A stretch of 64,000 nt of DNA from Mesoplasma syrphidae (GTDB taxonomy: Bacteria; Bacillota_I; Bacilli_A; Mycoplasmatales; Mycoplasmataceae). How positions within the stretch are numbered: the stretch's first letter is position 1; the number at the start of each line of letters is the position of its first letter. Shown here in pieces: positions 11,730 to 23,267 of this stretch. The notes under the pieces are model-generated. The model saw only the letters and a list, made by a program, of their open reading frames with translations. It had not been told where the DNA came from and made no database searches. A program made the translations under genes and the position numbers. The DNA lies in the NCBI RefSeq assembly GCF_002843565.1, contig NZ_CP025257.1, positions 124,001 to 188,000 of the forward strand. The letters run 5' to 3'.

Positions 11730-13079
11730 ATGATTACTTTAAATCAGAAACACGAGGAGCTAACATTAATTGCAATTGATGGTGAACAAGCTCCTAAATA
11801 TGTAATTGCTAATGAAGGTGCAACAACACTAATTGCTAATGAAAATAAAATTTATTTAGTTTTAAAAGCAGGTAATGCCAATCCTAAAAAACAAGTTGCT
11901 AATGCTTTGGCAAAATTTGTAGGAACTAACAAATATAATGTAAATATTGATTTTGATGCAATTTTGAAATTAACTGGAGTTGATAAAACAGAATTGTTTA
12001 ATACTATTGTTGAAACAATTTCATTTGTCTCTCACAAACAAGTTAACTTTAAAAAAGACAAAGATACAGCAAATGTTGTTTATAATATTTTGACTGCTGA
12101 GGACTTTTCAAAAGTTTATGAATTGGCAAAAATTAAAACAGAATTTATCAACTTTGCGCGTGATTTGCAAGATACACCGCCAAACTTGGGAACAGCAATT
12201 GACTTGGCAGATAAAATTGTTGATGCTGCTAAAGAAATTAAAAATCTTAAAATCACAGTTTTAAATAAAAAAGATATTGAAAAATTAGGAATGGGATTAT
12301 TACTATCAGTTAACGCTGGATCAAGTGTTGAACCAAGAGTAGTAGTTGCCGAATATATTGGTGATGAAACAAAACCTAAAACTGCTTTAGTTGGAAAAGG
12401 AATTACTTTCGATTCTGGAGGGTATAACCTTAAACCTTCACAATTTATGGAAGGAATGAAATTCGATATGTCAGGTGCAGCAATTATGCTGTCAACAGTT
12501 ATGGCTTTAGCTAAAGCTGAAGCTAAAACAAATGTTGTTGGTGTTGGTTGTTTCACAGATAACCGTATTGGATCAACTGCAACATTACCAGAGTCAGTAA
12601 TTACTTCAATGAATGGACTAACAGTTGAAATTAATAATACTGATGCTGAAGGTCGTTTAGTATTAGCAGATGGAATTACTTACGCAATTCGTGAAAAAGC
12701 TGCAACTAGAGTTATTGAGGCATCAACATTAACAGGAGCAATCACAATTGCTTTAGGACGTTGAGCAACAGGAACATTTACACACGATGACGCTTTATGA
12801 AATGAACTTGAAGGTTTTTCAAAAATTACGGGAGAGCAATTATGAAGAATGCCAATTTTTTCAGAACATTTAGAAAAAGTTAAAAAAGATACTGTCATTG
12901 CTGATTTAACTAATGCTGCTAAGGGAAGAGAAGCTGGTTCATCAACTGCAGCTGCTTTCTTAAACGAGTTTGCAGAAGGAAAGCCATTTGTTCATTTGGA
13001 TATCGCTGGAACAGCTGATGTTAGTGAACGTGGAACTGGAGTAATGTTAAAAACATTATTTGAAATGTTAAGCAAATAA
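11730..13079 (+). CDS. pepA: Leucyl aminopeptidase (M17 family)
   Basis: This two-metal cytoplasmic exopeptidase removes N-terminal residues, mainly leucine, from peptides; mollicutes use it to recycle imported peptides. The 449-residue product has the M17 signature NTDAEGRL at residues 303-310, and GKGITFDSGGYNLKP with metal and substrate ligands upstream of it. Three TGA Trp codons lie between 12760 and 12845. The start follows AAAAGGGG. It has its own -10 box and terminator, so it is probably monocistronic. Confidence 0.97.
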
Positions 13080-13087
13080 TATAATTA

Positions 13088-13108
13088 AGCACTCTTAGGA
13101 GTGTTTTT
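13088..13108 (+). terminator. Terminator of pepA
   Basis: CACTC (13090-13094) pairs with GAGTG (13099-13103) around TTAG and is followed by five T residues. Confidence 0.8.
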
Positions 13109-13145
13109 ATTTGTTAAAATAAAAGTATTAGTAAAGAGGTACATT

Positions 13146-13832
13146 ATGAAATTTAAAACATGAAGCTTTTATTTAGCAAACGACTTATTGGATGTAGAAG
13201 GAAATTCACTGATTAAGGGAGAATTTATTTTAGTTTGCTTACGACCTGATGTATTGAAACCAAATCGAATTTTGGGATTCGGGATTGAGAAAGAACTGGG
13301 AACTACAAAAGTAGTTGATTTGCAAAATCGTATTTTAACAAATCAAAATGTAACTGATATATTTACCAATAAAATTGGAGTTGTAGAAGCATCTTCAATT
13401 AAAGAATTAATTGTTAAGGATGAAAACTTGTCGCTTATTTCAATTAGAGAAGAAAACATCAAAACAATTATTGAAACATACAGCGTTTTTGTTAAAGGTA
13501 ATGTAATTGAATTTGATTCAAATGATTTTGATTCAATTGATAAACTTGAAGCTGCTAATGAAATATTTACAGAGCTAAATTTAAAATCAATGTCAATTAA
13601 TCAATTATTAAACACAATTAACTCAGGAATGAATGACTATTATGGAAAATTAAATGAATTGCGAAATCCTGAAATTTCAGAAACTGATAAAATTCAAAAA
13701 ACTTTGGGATTGTCAACTTTGCAAGGGAATCTAATTTTATTTTTTGAAGAAACTTTGCGCAAAATGGATGGCTTAATTGGAAAACAACATGAAGAGATTG
13801 CCGAACTTAAAAAACAAATAATGAAAAAATAA
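13146..13832 (+). CDS. Hypothetical protein, 228 aa
   Basis: The frame opens at ATG 13146 after AAAGAGG and has one TGA Trp codon near the start (MKFKTWSFYLAND). It has no signal peptide or membrane segments. The C-terminal third (about 160-228) looks helical and ends in a heptad-like stretch, GKQHEEIAELKKQIMKK, suggesting oligomerisation by a coiled coil. The stop overlaps a terminator and pepA ends in one, so the gene stands alone. I do not recognise the family. Confidence 0.75.
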
Positions 13833-13853
13833 GTTTTGCGACTTATTTTTTTT
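13828..13853 (+). terminator. Terminator of the 228-aa gene
   Basis: AATAAGT (13828-13834) pairs with ACTTATT (13841-13847) and is followed by T residues. The stop codon is inside the left arm. Confidence 0.8.
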
Positions 13854-13972
13854 AAACGACAAGAACTAAACAAAAATAAAAATTATATTTAAACTATGAA
13901 GCATTTAGCACAAAAAAAGCATATAAATCTATATTAAGTGACAAATTTTTTTAAAGTTTGCATATAAAAAAT

Positions 13973-14018
13973 AGACTTTTTCAATTTATTTTGAAAAAAG
14001 GCTTTTTTTTTTTTTTTT
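13973..14018 (+). terminator. Orphan terminator-like hairpin with a 16-T run
   Basis: CTTTTTCAA (13976-13984) pairs with TTGAAAAA (13991-13998) around TTTATT, with weaker outer pairing. It is followed by 16 consecutive T residues (14003-14018). A terminator already closes the gene upstream, so this one either ends a short untranslated transcript from 13854-13972 or insulates the exporter gene. A 13-codon ORF (ATG 13896) lies in between but has no ribosome binding site and is not called. Confidence 0.55.
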
Positions 14019-14107
14019 GGTAGTCTCAATAACAGGAACCAATATTCAAATTTAAAATAAATAACGCTTTAGTTCTATTTTAAAATAAAAATGTTTTAAG
14101 GAGAATT

Positions 14108-16141
14108 ATGAAAAAAACTGAGCTACTACAAGCCAATTTATCAAAAAAAGATGCATTTGCTGAAAATTTAAAACTTAAAACCAGCGGATTTTGAAGTCTA
14201 TGGTTTCACTATTGAGTTAAATATCGCATTAAAGCCTTTTTTTGTATTTTGTTTATTTTTTTTGTATCCGCATTTTCAGTATTTAACATTTTCATAGCAC
14301 AGCAAATTACAGCAATCTTGACAGCAGAATCATTAGTAAACACTTTAAATAATAAAGAGCTGTTAGCATTAATTATTGGACACTATGTCACTGATCCTGA
14401 AATTTATGAAGCTCTAATAAACTTTTTGAATTCACAAGAGCAATCTCTCGATTACCAACTGATCAATCAAATAATTAACATTTTTTACTTTTCATTTATT
14501 TATTATGATGGTTCACAAATTACGACGACGTTTTTGGGAATTGCCATTTCAAGAATGCAATGAATTTATATTTTGATTTCAGATATTATTTTTTTGGTAC
14601 TTTTTATGTATGCAGCGTATTCGTTGTGTGGGCTAATTAGTGAAGAAGTTCATACGGATTTAAAAAATAAATTAATCGGTGCCTTACTTATTAAAGAAAT
14701 TGACTTTTATGAGAAACGCACTAGTTCTGAAATAATCGAAATTATCACAAAGGATTCAAAAAATATTGCTGATCAATTTAAAGTTGCGCCCATCATTATA
14801 ATTTATATCTTGTTTGCTTCTTTTGGCGCGCTTGGTATGCTATTTTATATTGATATGATTGTGGCGTCTTTAATGATTGCATTGATGCTTATTATCTTTT
14901 GCATTTTATTGTTAGTAGTATTTTTAATTGCCAATCCCGTTAAGCAAAGTCTTCAAAAACGCTCAAAAGTTGATGCCAAAATTGTTGAAAAAATTTTGGC
15001 AATTCGCCTTATTAAAACAAGTGGAACATGAAAAGAAGAAATTTCTGATTTTCAAACTAATAATAATCAACTAAATCAGTATGACAAAAAGTTGAATTTT
15101 GGAATTTCAATTATTCCGGCAATTGTTGTTGGAGCCGTTGGATGCTTGGCGCTATCTTCAATCGTATTTGGGGTTTTTGTTTATAACCAAGACACAACAA
15201 AATTAATTACAGTTTTTTCATCGTTTACAGCTGGAATTATTGTTATGATTACACCAATCTTTCAGCTAAATACAATTTTGCAAAGTATTAGCACAACAAA
15301 TAACTCGGCTAAAAATATTAGCGACATTTGCGCGATAGAAGAAAAAGAATTTAATTTTCAAACTAATATTTTGTTATCCGCAAATCACTCTAAAATTGAC
15401 ATTGAAAAACTTAGCTTTAAAAATGTTGACTTTGCATATCCCAGCAATCCTGACAAAAAAGTTATTAAAAATTTGACAATTGAATTTGAGCAAAATAAAA
15501 CGTATGCATTTGTGGGTCCTTCAGGATGTGGTAAGTCAACGGTCACCAAATTGCTATTAAAATTTTATAAAAATTACAAAGGCCAAATTTTTATTAACAA
15601 TAAATATGACTTAAATGAAATTGATACCGAAACCTGAATTAATAGTATTGGTTATGTTGACCAAGAGCCTCAAATTTTATCTGGTACTGTTTTAGAAAAT
15701 ATTTTATATGCAAAAAAATCTGCAACAACAGCCGAAGTTATTAAAGCCTGCAAAAAGGCAAAGATTCACGAACTAATTATGAGCTGACCAAATCGTTATA
15801 ATACGTTGCTTTCAGAGCAAGGGAAACAATTGTCAGGTGGTCAAAAGCAACGTTTGGTAATAGCACGAATGTTTTTAAAAGATCCTAGCTTTTTAATTTT
15901 GGATGAAGCAACTAGCGCTCTTGATAATATTTCAGAACAAGAAATTACTAAGCAGCTAAATAAGTTGTTTGTTGGCAAAACTGTTATTACAGTGGCTCAC
16001 CGTTTGAATACTGTCAAAAGTTATGATCAAATTTTTGTTTTCAATGCGCATCAAGAAATTGCTCAGCAAGGAACTTTTGAAGAACTTATTAGCGTAGAAG
16101 GCCTATTCAAAGAGCTTTATTTAATTGAAAATAGTATGTAA
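14108..16141 (+). CDS. ABC exporter, fused membrane and ATPase domains
   Basis: The 677-residue half-transporter would act as a homodimer or with an unseen partner. The transmembrane domain (about 1-420) holds roughly six helices, including FFCILFIFFVSAFSVFNIF near residue 45. The ATPase domain has Walker A GPSGCGKST (470-478), a signature LSGGQKQR (575-582), Walker B FLILDEATSALD with D599 and E600, and an H-loop AHRL. All catalytic residues are present. The family exports lipids, drugs, peptides or bacteriocins; nothing nearby fixes the substrate. The start follows AAGGAGAATT. It is monocistronic and faces a convergent HAD gene. The long loop with VTDPEIYEALINFLNSQEQS between helices 1 and 2 is unusual. 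Confidence 0.93.
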
Positions 16142-16185
16142 GTTAATTTATTTTTTGATTTGCTCCTGTACAACTACTGGAAATA

Positions 16186-16214
16186 ATAAAAAACGAGATT
16201 GCTCTCATTTTTTT
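16186..16214. terminator. Bidirectional terminator between the exporter and HAD genes
   Basis: GAGA (16195-16198) pairs with TCTC (16203-16206). It is flanked by an A run on the left and a T run on the right, so it can serve both convergent genes. Confidence 0.65.
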
Positions 16215-16234
16215 ACTATATTTAAGGAAAAACC

Positions 16235-17116
16235 CTACATTTCATTTCCAATTAATAGTTGTTCAAGATATTGTCCTAAACCACCTTCGTCGTTAGTTTT
16301 ATAAGTAATTCCGTTAGCAACAAATTTTAGTGAATCAGAAGCATTTTTCATAGCAACTCCATGACCGGCCTTTTGAATCATCTCAAAGTCATTTAGTTGA
16401 TCACCAAAAGCAATGACATCACGTAAATCCTGATTATAGTACTGGGCTAAAATATCAGCTGCAAAACCTTTAGTAGCATTTTTATTGGTCAAAGTAATAA
16501 CAGGTTTTTCAGAAGTGCTAACTACTCCATATAAGATATCACTTTGAATTTTAACAGCATCTTGATATTTTCCCAAAGCCCGAAGAACTCGATTTTTGTA
16601 GGAATTATCCTTTAGCTTTAAAACAATATTTGTTGAAGGGCCCCTTCATTCAGTGTAAGGACTTCCAACAATTAGCGGATCTGTTAAACTGTCGCGTAGA
16701 TCGGACAAGTGAAAAAAGTCATTCAAATCTTTGTCCTCTTTTCATATCAAAGTTTTATCGTAATATTCAATTAAAATATTTTCAACAGAATTGGCAATGT
16801 TGGGTTCATTTATAATTGCTTGAATTATTTCGTTGTTAATAGCTAAAACAATACGCTTAAATTCTTTTTTGTAAGGATCATGAATATGAGCTCCATCAAA
16901 ATTACATAAAAGTGTTGTCAAATTTAACTCTTCATAAATATGTTTGATTGCTCGAAAAGGACGTCCGGTTACAATACAAACTTTATGACCATTATTAGAA
17001 GCCTTCATTAATGCATTTTTAGTTAAAGGATGAATTTTGTCATCCTTATTCATTAAAGTTGTTCCATCCAAATCAATCATAATTAAGCGTTTACGGTCTA
17101 TATTTTTTAGTTTCAT
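16235..17116 (-). CDS. Cof-type HAD-superfamily phosphatase
   Basis: The 293-residue product is a cytoplasmic haloacid-dehalogenase hydrolase of subfamily IIB. It has motif I DLDGT with the nucleophile D15 and D17, motif II in VTGRPFR, and motif IV GDQLNDFEM; the Cof cap domain lies between. Such enzymes dephosphorylate sugar phosphates, nucleotides or FMN-like compounds; the exact substrate cannot be read from sequence. Two TGA codons encode Trp. The start follows AAAGGATATT on the minus strand. It is divergent from alaS with a 155-bp spacer. Confidence 0.93.
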
Positions 17117-17171
17117 AATAATATCCTTTCATGTAAAATAATTTTCTCATATTTGCGAAATTAAAATGTAA

Positions 17172-17210
17172 ACTTTTTAAGAAAAAACCAGTTTTTGGTT
17201 TTAAAAAAGT
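17172..17210. repeat. Imperfect inverted repeat between the HAD gene and alaS
   Basis: ACTTTTTAAGAAAAAACCA on the left matches the reverse complement of TGGTTTTAAAAAAGT on the right, around a short loop. It lies between divergent genes where no terminator is needed, so it may be an operator or a leader hairpin. The AT richness weakens the case. Confidence 0.4.
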
Positions 17211-17233
17211 CTAATAATATTTAGTTATAGTTG

Positions 17234-17239
17234 TATAAT
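17234..17239 (+). promoter_or_regulatory. -10 box of alaS
   Basis: TATAAT lies 32 bp before the alaS start. The -35 region is poor. The resulting leader is too short for a T-box. Confidence 0.5.
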
Positions 17240-17271
17240 TAAAAATATAGAAATTAATAAAAAGGATTAAA

Positions 17272-19953
17272 ATGAAAAAACTTACTACTAATGAAATTCG
17301 TCAAATGTGACTAGACTTTTTTCAAACAAAACAACACCATTTTTTGGCACCAGTTTCATTGATTCCTGTCGATGATCCTTCTTTGCTATGAATTAATTCT
17401 GGAGTGGCTACATTAAAACCATATTTTGATGGAAGAAAAACTCCGCCAGCACCACGCTTAACTAATTCTCAAAAGGCAATTCGTACAAATGATATTGAAA
17501 ATGTTGGAGTAACTGCACGTCACCAAACAATGTTTGAAATGTTAGGAAACTTTTCAATTGGAGATTATTTTAAAAAAGAGGCAATTGAATTTGCTTGAGA
17601 ATTGCTGACTTCTCCACAATGATTTGGTATTTCACCAGAAAAGTTATATATTACAGTTTTTAATGAAGACGAAGAAGCTTATCGAGTTTGAACTGAAGTG
17701 ATTGGAATCCCTAAAGAAAGAATTTTTGCTTTAGGTCGTGACACTAACTTTTGAGATGTTGGACAAGGACCATGTGGTCCAAATACTGAAATGTTTTTTG
17801 ATCGTGGTTCACAATGAGATCCTGAAAATATTGGTCCGCGTCTGATTGCAGATGATATTGAAAATGACCGTTACATTGAAATTTGAAATGTTGTATTCTC
17901 ACAATTTAATAATGATGGGAACAATAACTATGCTGAATTACCAAGAAAAAATATCGATACGGGAGCTGGTTTAGAAAGAATTGCTTCAATTTTTCAAGAT
18001 ACTCCTACAAATTTTGAAACTGATATTTTTTGACCAACAATTCAGAAAGTTGAAAGCTTGTGTGATTCAAAGTTTAAGTATTCAATTGAAAACTATCGTC
18101 ACCCTGTTAAAGAACAAACACGTATTAATACTGCTTTTAAAGTAATTGCAGATCACGTTCGTGCGACTACATTTGCAATTGCTGATGGAGTCTTTCCTGG
18201 TAATAAGGATCGTGGATATATCATTCGTCGTTTAATTCGTCGTAGTTCAGTTTATGGTCGTGAATTAGGAATAACAACATCATTTTTATATAAATTAGTA
18301 GACGAAGTAATTGCAGCGATGGGAGAATTTTATCCATATTTAAAAGCGAAAAGAGATATGATAGTTGAAGCAATAAAAACCGAAGAAGAAAAGTTTTTAA
18401 AAACTTTAACAAAGGGATATGACACTTTAGAAAAAATTATTAATGATGAACAGACAGTTTCAGCTAAAAATGCATTGCTATTGTTTGAGTCATTTGGATT
18501 CCCCATTGAACAAACTTTAGAGTTAGCAGCAGATCGTGGTGTTGAAGTTGACTATACTGGTTTTGAAAACCTTTTGGAAGCTACTAAAATAGCTGCTCGT
18601 GATGCTCGTAAAGACTTAAAAGCATGAGATAAACAAAATGAGTTGTTTACAAAACTAACTATCAATTCAGAATTTACTGGTTGAGAAGAAACAACTCGTG
18701 AAAATAGTCAAGTTGTATTTATGTTTGCAAATGATCAAGAAATTCAAGAAATTACTGATCAAGAGGGTTTTGTAATTCTTGATAAAACTCCATTCTATGC
18801 TGAAAAAGGTGGTCAAGCAGCTGATGCTGGAATTTTAATTGGTGATAATTTTAAAGCCGCAGTTATTGATGTTCAACAAGGACCACAAAAACAAAATATT
18901 CATCGAATTTCAGTACAAGGTACTTTAAAAGTTTCTGATATAGTTAAAGCTATTGTTGATGAAGATAAACGTATATATACAATGAAAAACCATTCTGGAA
19001 CTCATATGGTTCATTATGCTTTACGACATGTACTTGGTGATACTGTTATGCAATCAGGATCTTATAATGATGAACATGGACTAAGAATGGATTTTACCTT
19101 TAATCGCAATGTTACTGATGAAGAATTGAGAGCAACAGAAATTGAGGTTTTAAAACGTATAAAAGAAGGTCACCCACGTGAAGTTTACTTTTGTAATATG
19201 GACGATGCTATTAATAAATATCAAGCATTGGCTTTCTTTACAGAAAAATATGATGAAGAAGTTAGAGTTGTTAAATTTGGTGATTTTTCTTCTGAATTAT
19301 GTGGAGGAACTCATGTTGACAATACTAAAGATATTGAAGATTTCATTATTACTGGAATTGAGTCTAAAGGTTCTGGAACATTTCGTATTAAATGTTTAAC
19401 TTCAAACGAAACTGTTAATGAGTATCTACAAAATCAATTTAAAAATTATTCTGACGAAGCTGATAAAATAATAGATAAATATAACACTTCAAAAGAAATT
19501 TTAAAATCGGCAAAATTGGAAATTATTTACCAAGAACTAAAGATTTTAGAAATTTTAAAAGATAATTTAGAAATAGTTAAAGAAAAATTAGAGTTATTAA
19601 AAGAAACTTTTAAAAGTTACGAAAAAGAAGCAAATGATTTGATTACTGCAGCTAAATTAGCACAATTTCAAAATGTTGAGCCAATTATTAATCAAGATGG
19701 TATTAACGAAATTAGACTGCATACATCTGGATTAACTATTAAAGATTTAAAAGAATTATCAGATCAATTTAGAAATAAATTTGTTGATTTAATTGTAATC
19801 TTATCATCAACAACCAATGAAGAAAATTTTCTTGTTGTTGGGGTCAGCGAGTCACTTCAAGATCGCTTTAAGGCTATCGAAATTTTTAAAGGAATGAAAG
19901 ATATTAATCCTAAGGGCGGAGGAAATGCTAACTTAGCTCAAGGCAAGTATTAA
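17272..19953 (+). CDS. alaS: Alanyl-tRNA synthetase
   Basis: AlaRS charges tRNA-Ala and edits Ser and Gly mischarging. The 893-residue product has the class II core ([27 protein letters not shown] motif 2, GAGLERIAS motif 3). The editing domain has zinc ligands HSGTH (H574, H578) and CGGTH (C677, H681). A C-terminal coiled region (about 740-800) and the C-Ala domain ending in [12 protein letters not shown] complete it. All domains are present. Many TGA codons encode Trp. The start follows AAAAGGATT. It is monocistronic with its own terminator. Confidence 0.98.
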
Positions 19954-19958
19954 AAATT

Positions 19959-19986
19959 AACTTGTGAGACTTCTCACAAGTTTTTT
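19959..19986 (+). terminator. Terminator of alaS
   Basis: AACTTGTGAGA (19959-19969) pairs with TCTCACAAGTT (19972-19982), followed by T residues. It is a perfect 11-bp stem. Confidence 0.92.
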
Positions 19987-20001
19987 GTAGAAAGGATCGC
20001 A

Positions 20002-21021
20002 ATGTTTTATTTTGATCATCAATCAGTCTTAATTGAGATTAAAGTGTTGCAAACAAGTGAAAGTAATGTTTATCTAATTGGTGATGAAATTTATGAAAAT
20101 GTTCCTCAATCAATTTTAGATTTAGCATTTGTAAGTGCAAACTGAAATCGGGCTTTAAAATTTTTTGCAAACTCCGAAATTACTAATTGCATTCAAACTG
20201 GATATTATATGATTGACTTTGATATTTATTTAGACTTTAATATCCAAGATATAAAATTATTGACAAAAACTTTTTTCTTTCAAAAAATTTTAGAGCAAAC
20301 TCGTTTTAAAAAAGAATTTATGAAAAATATTTTTAAATTTAAAAATCGCAATAAGCATATTGATGTTATTAAACCAATCACTAATGAAATTGTTGAGACC
20401 TATAATTTGCAAAATCTTAAACATAATAAACGCAATTTTAGTTTGCAGCGTAACTTAGTTACTAAAACAATGAATTTAACAAAGTATCGTTTTAAAGACT
20501 TATTTATCTTAGATGATAAATTTTATTTAGAAATTACAAATAAAAATCAGAGAATTTATCATATTCCTGCTCATGAACTAGAATATGAAGTTTTGTCACT
20601 AATTGATTATGTAGATCTTAATAATAATACTTTTTATATTAACACTGAGTTAGAATGAAACCACAATATTAAAAGCGAGTTTTATTTTGAAAATCAAAAA
20701 CTGGCTCAAGAAATATTGATAAAAATTTCTGCAACTATTGAAAAATATCTTGATGATAAAAATTTATTTTGGCACTTATATAATATTTCCAATGATAAAA
20801 AATATTTATTAAAAGGAATTAAAGATATTTTTGAAAATACAGATTTTAAAAATGGGATAGAAAAACTAGAATCAAGCTTTCGAAATTTAAAATTAAATTA
20901 TTTAAATTTTATATTAGAACAAGAAGAAGTCGTCACAAAGTTTCAAAGTTATGTAACCAATCAAGAAGAACAAGAACTTTTTGATAGTGTTCTGGTTCGC
21001 TATAAAAAACAAACAAAATAA
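20002..21021 (+). CDS. Hypothetical cytoplasmic protein, 339 aa
   Basis: The frame runs from ATG 20002 (GAAAGGAT upstream) to TAA 21019-21021 with two TGA Trp codons. It has no signal peptide and no membrane segment. A basic patch FKFKNRNKHI near residue 110 and KHNKRNFSLQRN near 145 could bind nucleic acid, but that is inference. The C-terminal half is acidic and helical. Terminators bound it on both sides. The family is not recognised. Confidence 0.77.
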
Positions 21022-21047
21022 TGACAAAAAACGTCATTATTTTTTTA
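21017..21047 (+). terminator. Terminator before the S10 operon
   Basis: AATAATGAC (21017-21025) pairs with GTCATTATT (21033-21041), followed by T residues. Confidence 0.88.
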
Positions 21048-21093
21048 TTTATTTTTTTTAAAAAAGACTCTTTTATTCTAGTCAATTTATGAG

Positions 21094-21154
21094 TATAATT
21101 AACCTTGCATGTATATTTTGTGTGCGCAATTACAACACTCTGGAAAGAGTTGTC
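21094..21154 (+). promoter_or_regulatory. S10 operon promoter -10 and leader hairpin
   Basis: A perfect TATAAT lies at 21094-21099; the -35 (TTTTAT near 21071) is poor. In the leader, ACAACACTCT and AGAGTTGT (about 21133-21154) form a bulged stem with a GGAA loop. This is a candidate for regulation of the long ribosomal operon, but I see no match to the enterobacterial L4 target. Confidence 0.5.
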
Positions 21155-21180
21155 AAGAAAAATTAAAATAGGAGGTTAGC

Positions 21181-21489
21181 ATGGCAGAACAAAAAATGAA
21201 AATCAAACTTAAAGGTTATGACCACGCAATCGTGGATCAAAGCATTTTAAAGATCATCGAAGCTGCTGAAGGAACTGGAGCCAAAGTTAGAGGGCCAATT
21301 CCTTTACCAACAGATAAGCAAATCATTACAATTCTTAGAGCTGTTCATAAGTACAAAGATGCTCGTGAACAATTCGAAATGAGAACTCACAAAAGATTAT
21401 TAGAAATTTTAAATCCAACACCTACAACAATGGATGTTTTAAAAAGAGTAAAACTACCAAGTGGTGTTGATATTGAAATTAAACTTTAA
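21181..21489 (+). CDS. rpsJ: 30S ribosomal protein S10
   Basis: S10 is a small-subunit head protein and, as NusE, a possible antitermination factor. The 102-residue product has the typical core [13 protein letters not shown] and the loop RTHKRLLEI. The start follows AATAGGAGG. It opens the S10-spc gene string; rplC follows after 90 bp. Confidence 0.98.
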   Translation: MAEQKMKIKLKGYDHAIVDQSILKIIEAAEGTGAKVRGPIPLPTDKQIITILRAVHKYKDAREQFEMRTHKRLLEILNPTPTTMDVLKRVKLPSGVDIEIKL

Positions 21490-21579
21490 TAATCACTAAT
21501 TCTTAAAAAACAATTAAAAACAAACACAAAATACAAAACCAAGATATACATGGTTATCAAAAATTAGGAGGAAATTAAG

Positions 21580-22281
21580 ATGAAAGGAATCTTAGGACGT
21601 AAGGTAGAAATGACACAAATCTTTACTGAAAACGGGAAATTAGTTCCAGTTACAGTAGTTGAAGTTTTACCAAATACAGTTTTACAAGTTAAATCTTTAG
21701 GGTCAGACGGTTACGTTGCAACTCAATTAGGAGTTCAAGACAAAAGAACTAATTTAGTAAATAAACCTGAAACAGGACACTTTAAAAAAGCTGGTTCAGC
21801 ACCTAAGCGCTTCGTAAAAGAAATCAGAAACATGGAAGGTTTCACATTCGGTCAAGAAATTAAAGCCGAAGATATCTTCACTTCTGGTGAATACGTTGAC
21901 GTTACAGGTATATCAAAAGGAAAAGGATTTGCAGGAGCAATCAAGAGACATAATTATTCACGTGGACCAATGGGACACGGATCAGGGTACCACCGTGGTA
22001 TTGGATCAATGGGTGCAATTATTAACCGTATCTTCAAATCTAAAAAAATGGCTGGTCACATGGGACACCAAAAAGTTACAATTCAGAACTTAGAAGTTGT
22101 AGCAATTGATTCATTAAACAACTTAATGTTAATCAAAGGATCAATTCCAGGACCAAAAAACCAATTTGTTCAAATCAAACAAAACGTTAAAGGGTTAAAA
22201 GCTTTAACAGCAGCTACATTATTAAACAGAAATGCTAAGGTTGAAACTCCAGTAGTTGAAACAGTAGCTGAAGAAGCATAG
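21580..22281 (+). CDS. rplC: 50S ribosomal protein L3
   Basis: L3 is an early-assembly protein of the large subunit that reaches the peptidyl transferase centre. The 233-residue product begins [15 protein letters not shown] and has the conserved [14 protein letters not shown] loop. The acidic tail after residue 210 ([14 protein letters not shown]) extends beyond the usual end of about 210 residues. The start follows TTAGGAGG. Confidence 0.98.
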   Translation: MKGILGRKVEMTQIFTENGKLVPVTVVEVLPNTVLQVKSLGSDGYVATQLGVQDKRTNLVNKPETGHFKKAGSAPKRFVKEIRNMEGFTFGQEIKAEDIFTSGEYVDVTGISKGKGFAGAIKRHNYSRGPMGHGSGYHRGIGSMGAIINRIFKSKKMAGHMGHQKVTIQNLEVVAIDSLNNLMLIKGSIPGPKNQFVQIKQNVKGLKALTAATLLNRNAKVETPVVETVAEEA

Positions 22282-22292
22282 GAGAGGGCCAA

Positions 22293-22919
22293 ATGAACTT
22301 AAAAGTATTAAACGTTAAAGGTGCTGAAGTAAAAGACATCACTTTAAATGACAATGTTTGAGGAATTGAACCTCACCAACAAGCAATTTACGATACGGTA
22401 GTATCACAACAAGCTGCATTAAGACAAGGAACAAAGAAAACAAAAACTCGTGCTGAAGTTTCAGGAGGGGGACGTAAACCTTGAAAACAAAAAGGTACAG
22501 GTCGTGCTCGTCAAGGATCAATCAGAGCACCTCAATGAAGAGGTGGAGGGGTTGCGTTTGGGCCAACACCAGACATTAACTACAAAAAATCTGTAAACAA
22601 AAAAGTTAAAGCATTAGCTTTCAGATCGGCTTTATCTTTAAAAGCTAAAGAAAGCAATCTTGTAATCGTCGATAAATTTGAATTTTCAAAACCATCTACT
22701 AAGGAAATGTTAGAAGTTATGAAAAACCTAAAAATTGACAACCAAAAAACATTAATTATTACTAAAGAAAAAGAAATGTTAGTAATCAAATCTGCAAATA
22801 ACATTAGCAAACTTAAAACATTACCTGCTAACCAAATTAACATGTTTGATATTCTAAATGCTAATAAATTAGTAATGACAGAAGAAGCTGCTTTAGCAGT
22901 TGAGGGGGTATACGCATAA
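22293..22919 (+). CDS. rplD: 50S ribosomal protein L4
   Basis: L4 lines the exit tunnel. The 208-residue product has the tunnel-loop motif [19 protein letters not shown]. Three TGA codons encode Trp. The start follows AGGAGAGGG 11 bp after rplC, and the stop overlaps the rplW start by one base (TAATG). Confidence 0.97.
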
Positions 22920-23203
22920 TGCATTTAACAGAAGTAATTAAAAAACCAATTTTAACTGAAAAATCTTTTGTTGGTCATGCTAATGGTGTATATACATTCA
23001 TCGTTGATAAAAAAGCTAACAAAGTAACAATTAAAAAAACTTTTGAAGAAATTTTCCAAACACAAGTTGCATCAGTAAGAACTATGAATTGTGATGGAAA
23101 AGAAAAAAGAATGGGTAAATTTGTAGGTAAAACAAACGCTTACAAAAAAGCAATTATCACTTTAAAAGAAGGTCAAACATTAGACGTATTAAATGACTTA
23201 TAG
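22919..23203 (+). CDS. rplW: 50S ribosomal protein L23
   Basis: L23 sits at the tunnel exit and docks trigger factor and SRP. The 94-residue product begins [16 protein letters not shown] and has the usual [12 protein letters not shown] segment. It overlaps the rplD stop by one base, so the two are translationally coupled. Confidence 0.98.
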   Translation: MHLTEVIKKPILTEKSFVGHANGVYTFIVDKKANKVTIKKTFEEIFQTQVASVRTMNCDGKEKRMGKFVGKTNAYKKAIITLKEGQTLDVLNDL

Positions 23204-23267
23204 AAAAACCTTCCCAAGGTAAATTATTGTAAGCATAATCGTTAAAAAGCTATAGAAAGGGATAAAT

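Noticed and set aside
13896-13937. 13-codon ORF between the 228-aa gene and the exporter
   Set aside because: No ribosome binding site is present, and the composition is the same as the AT-rich background.
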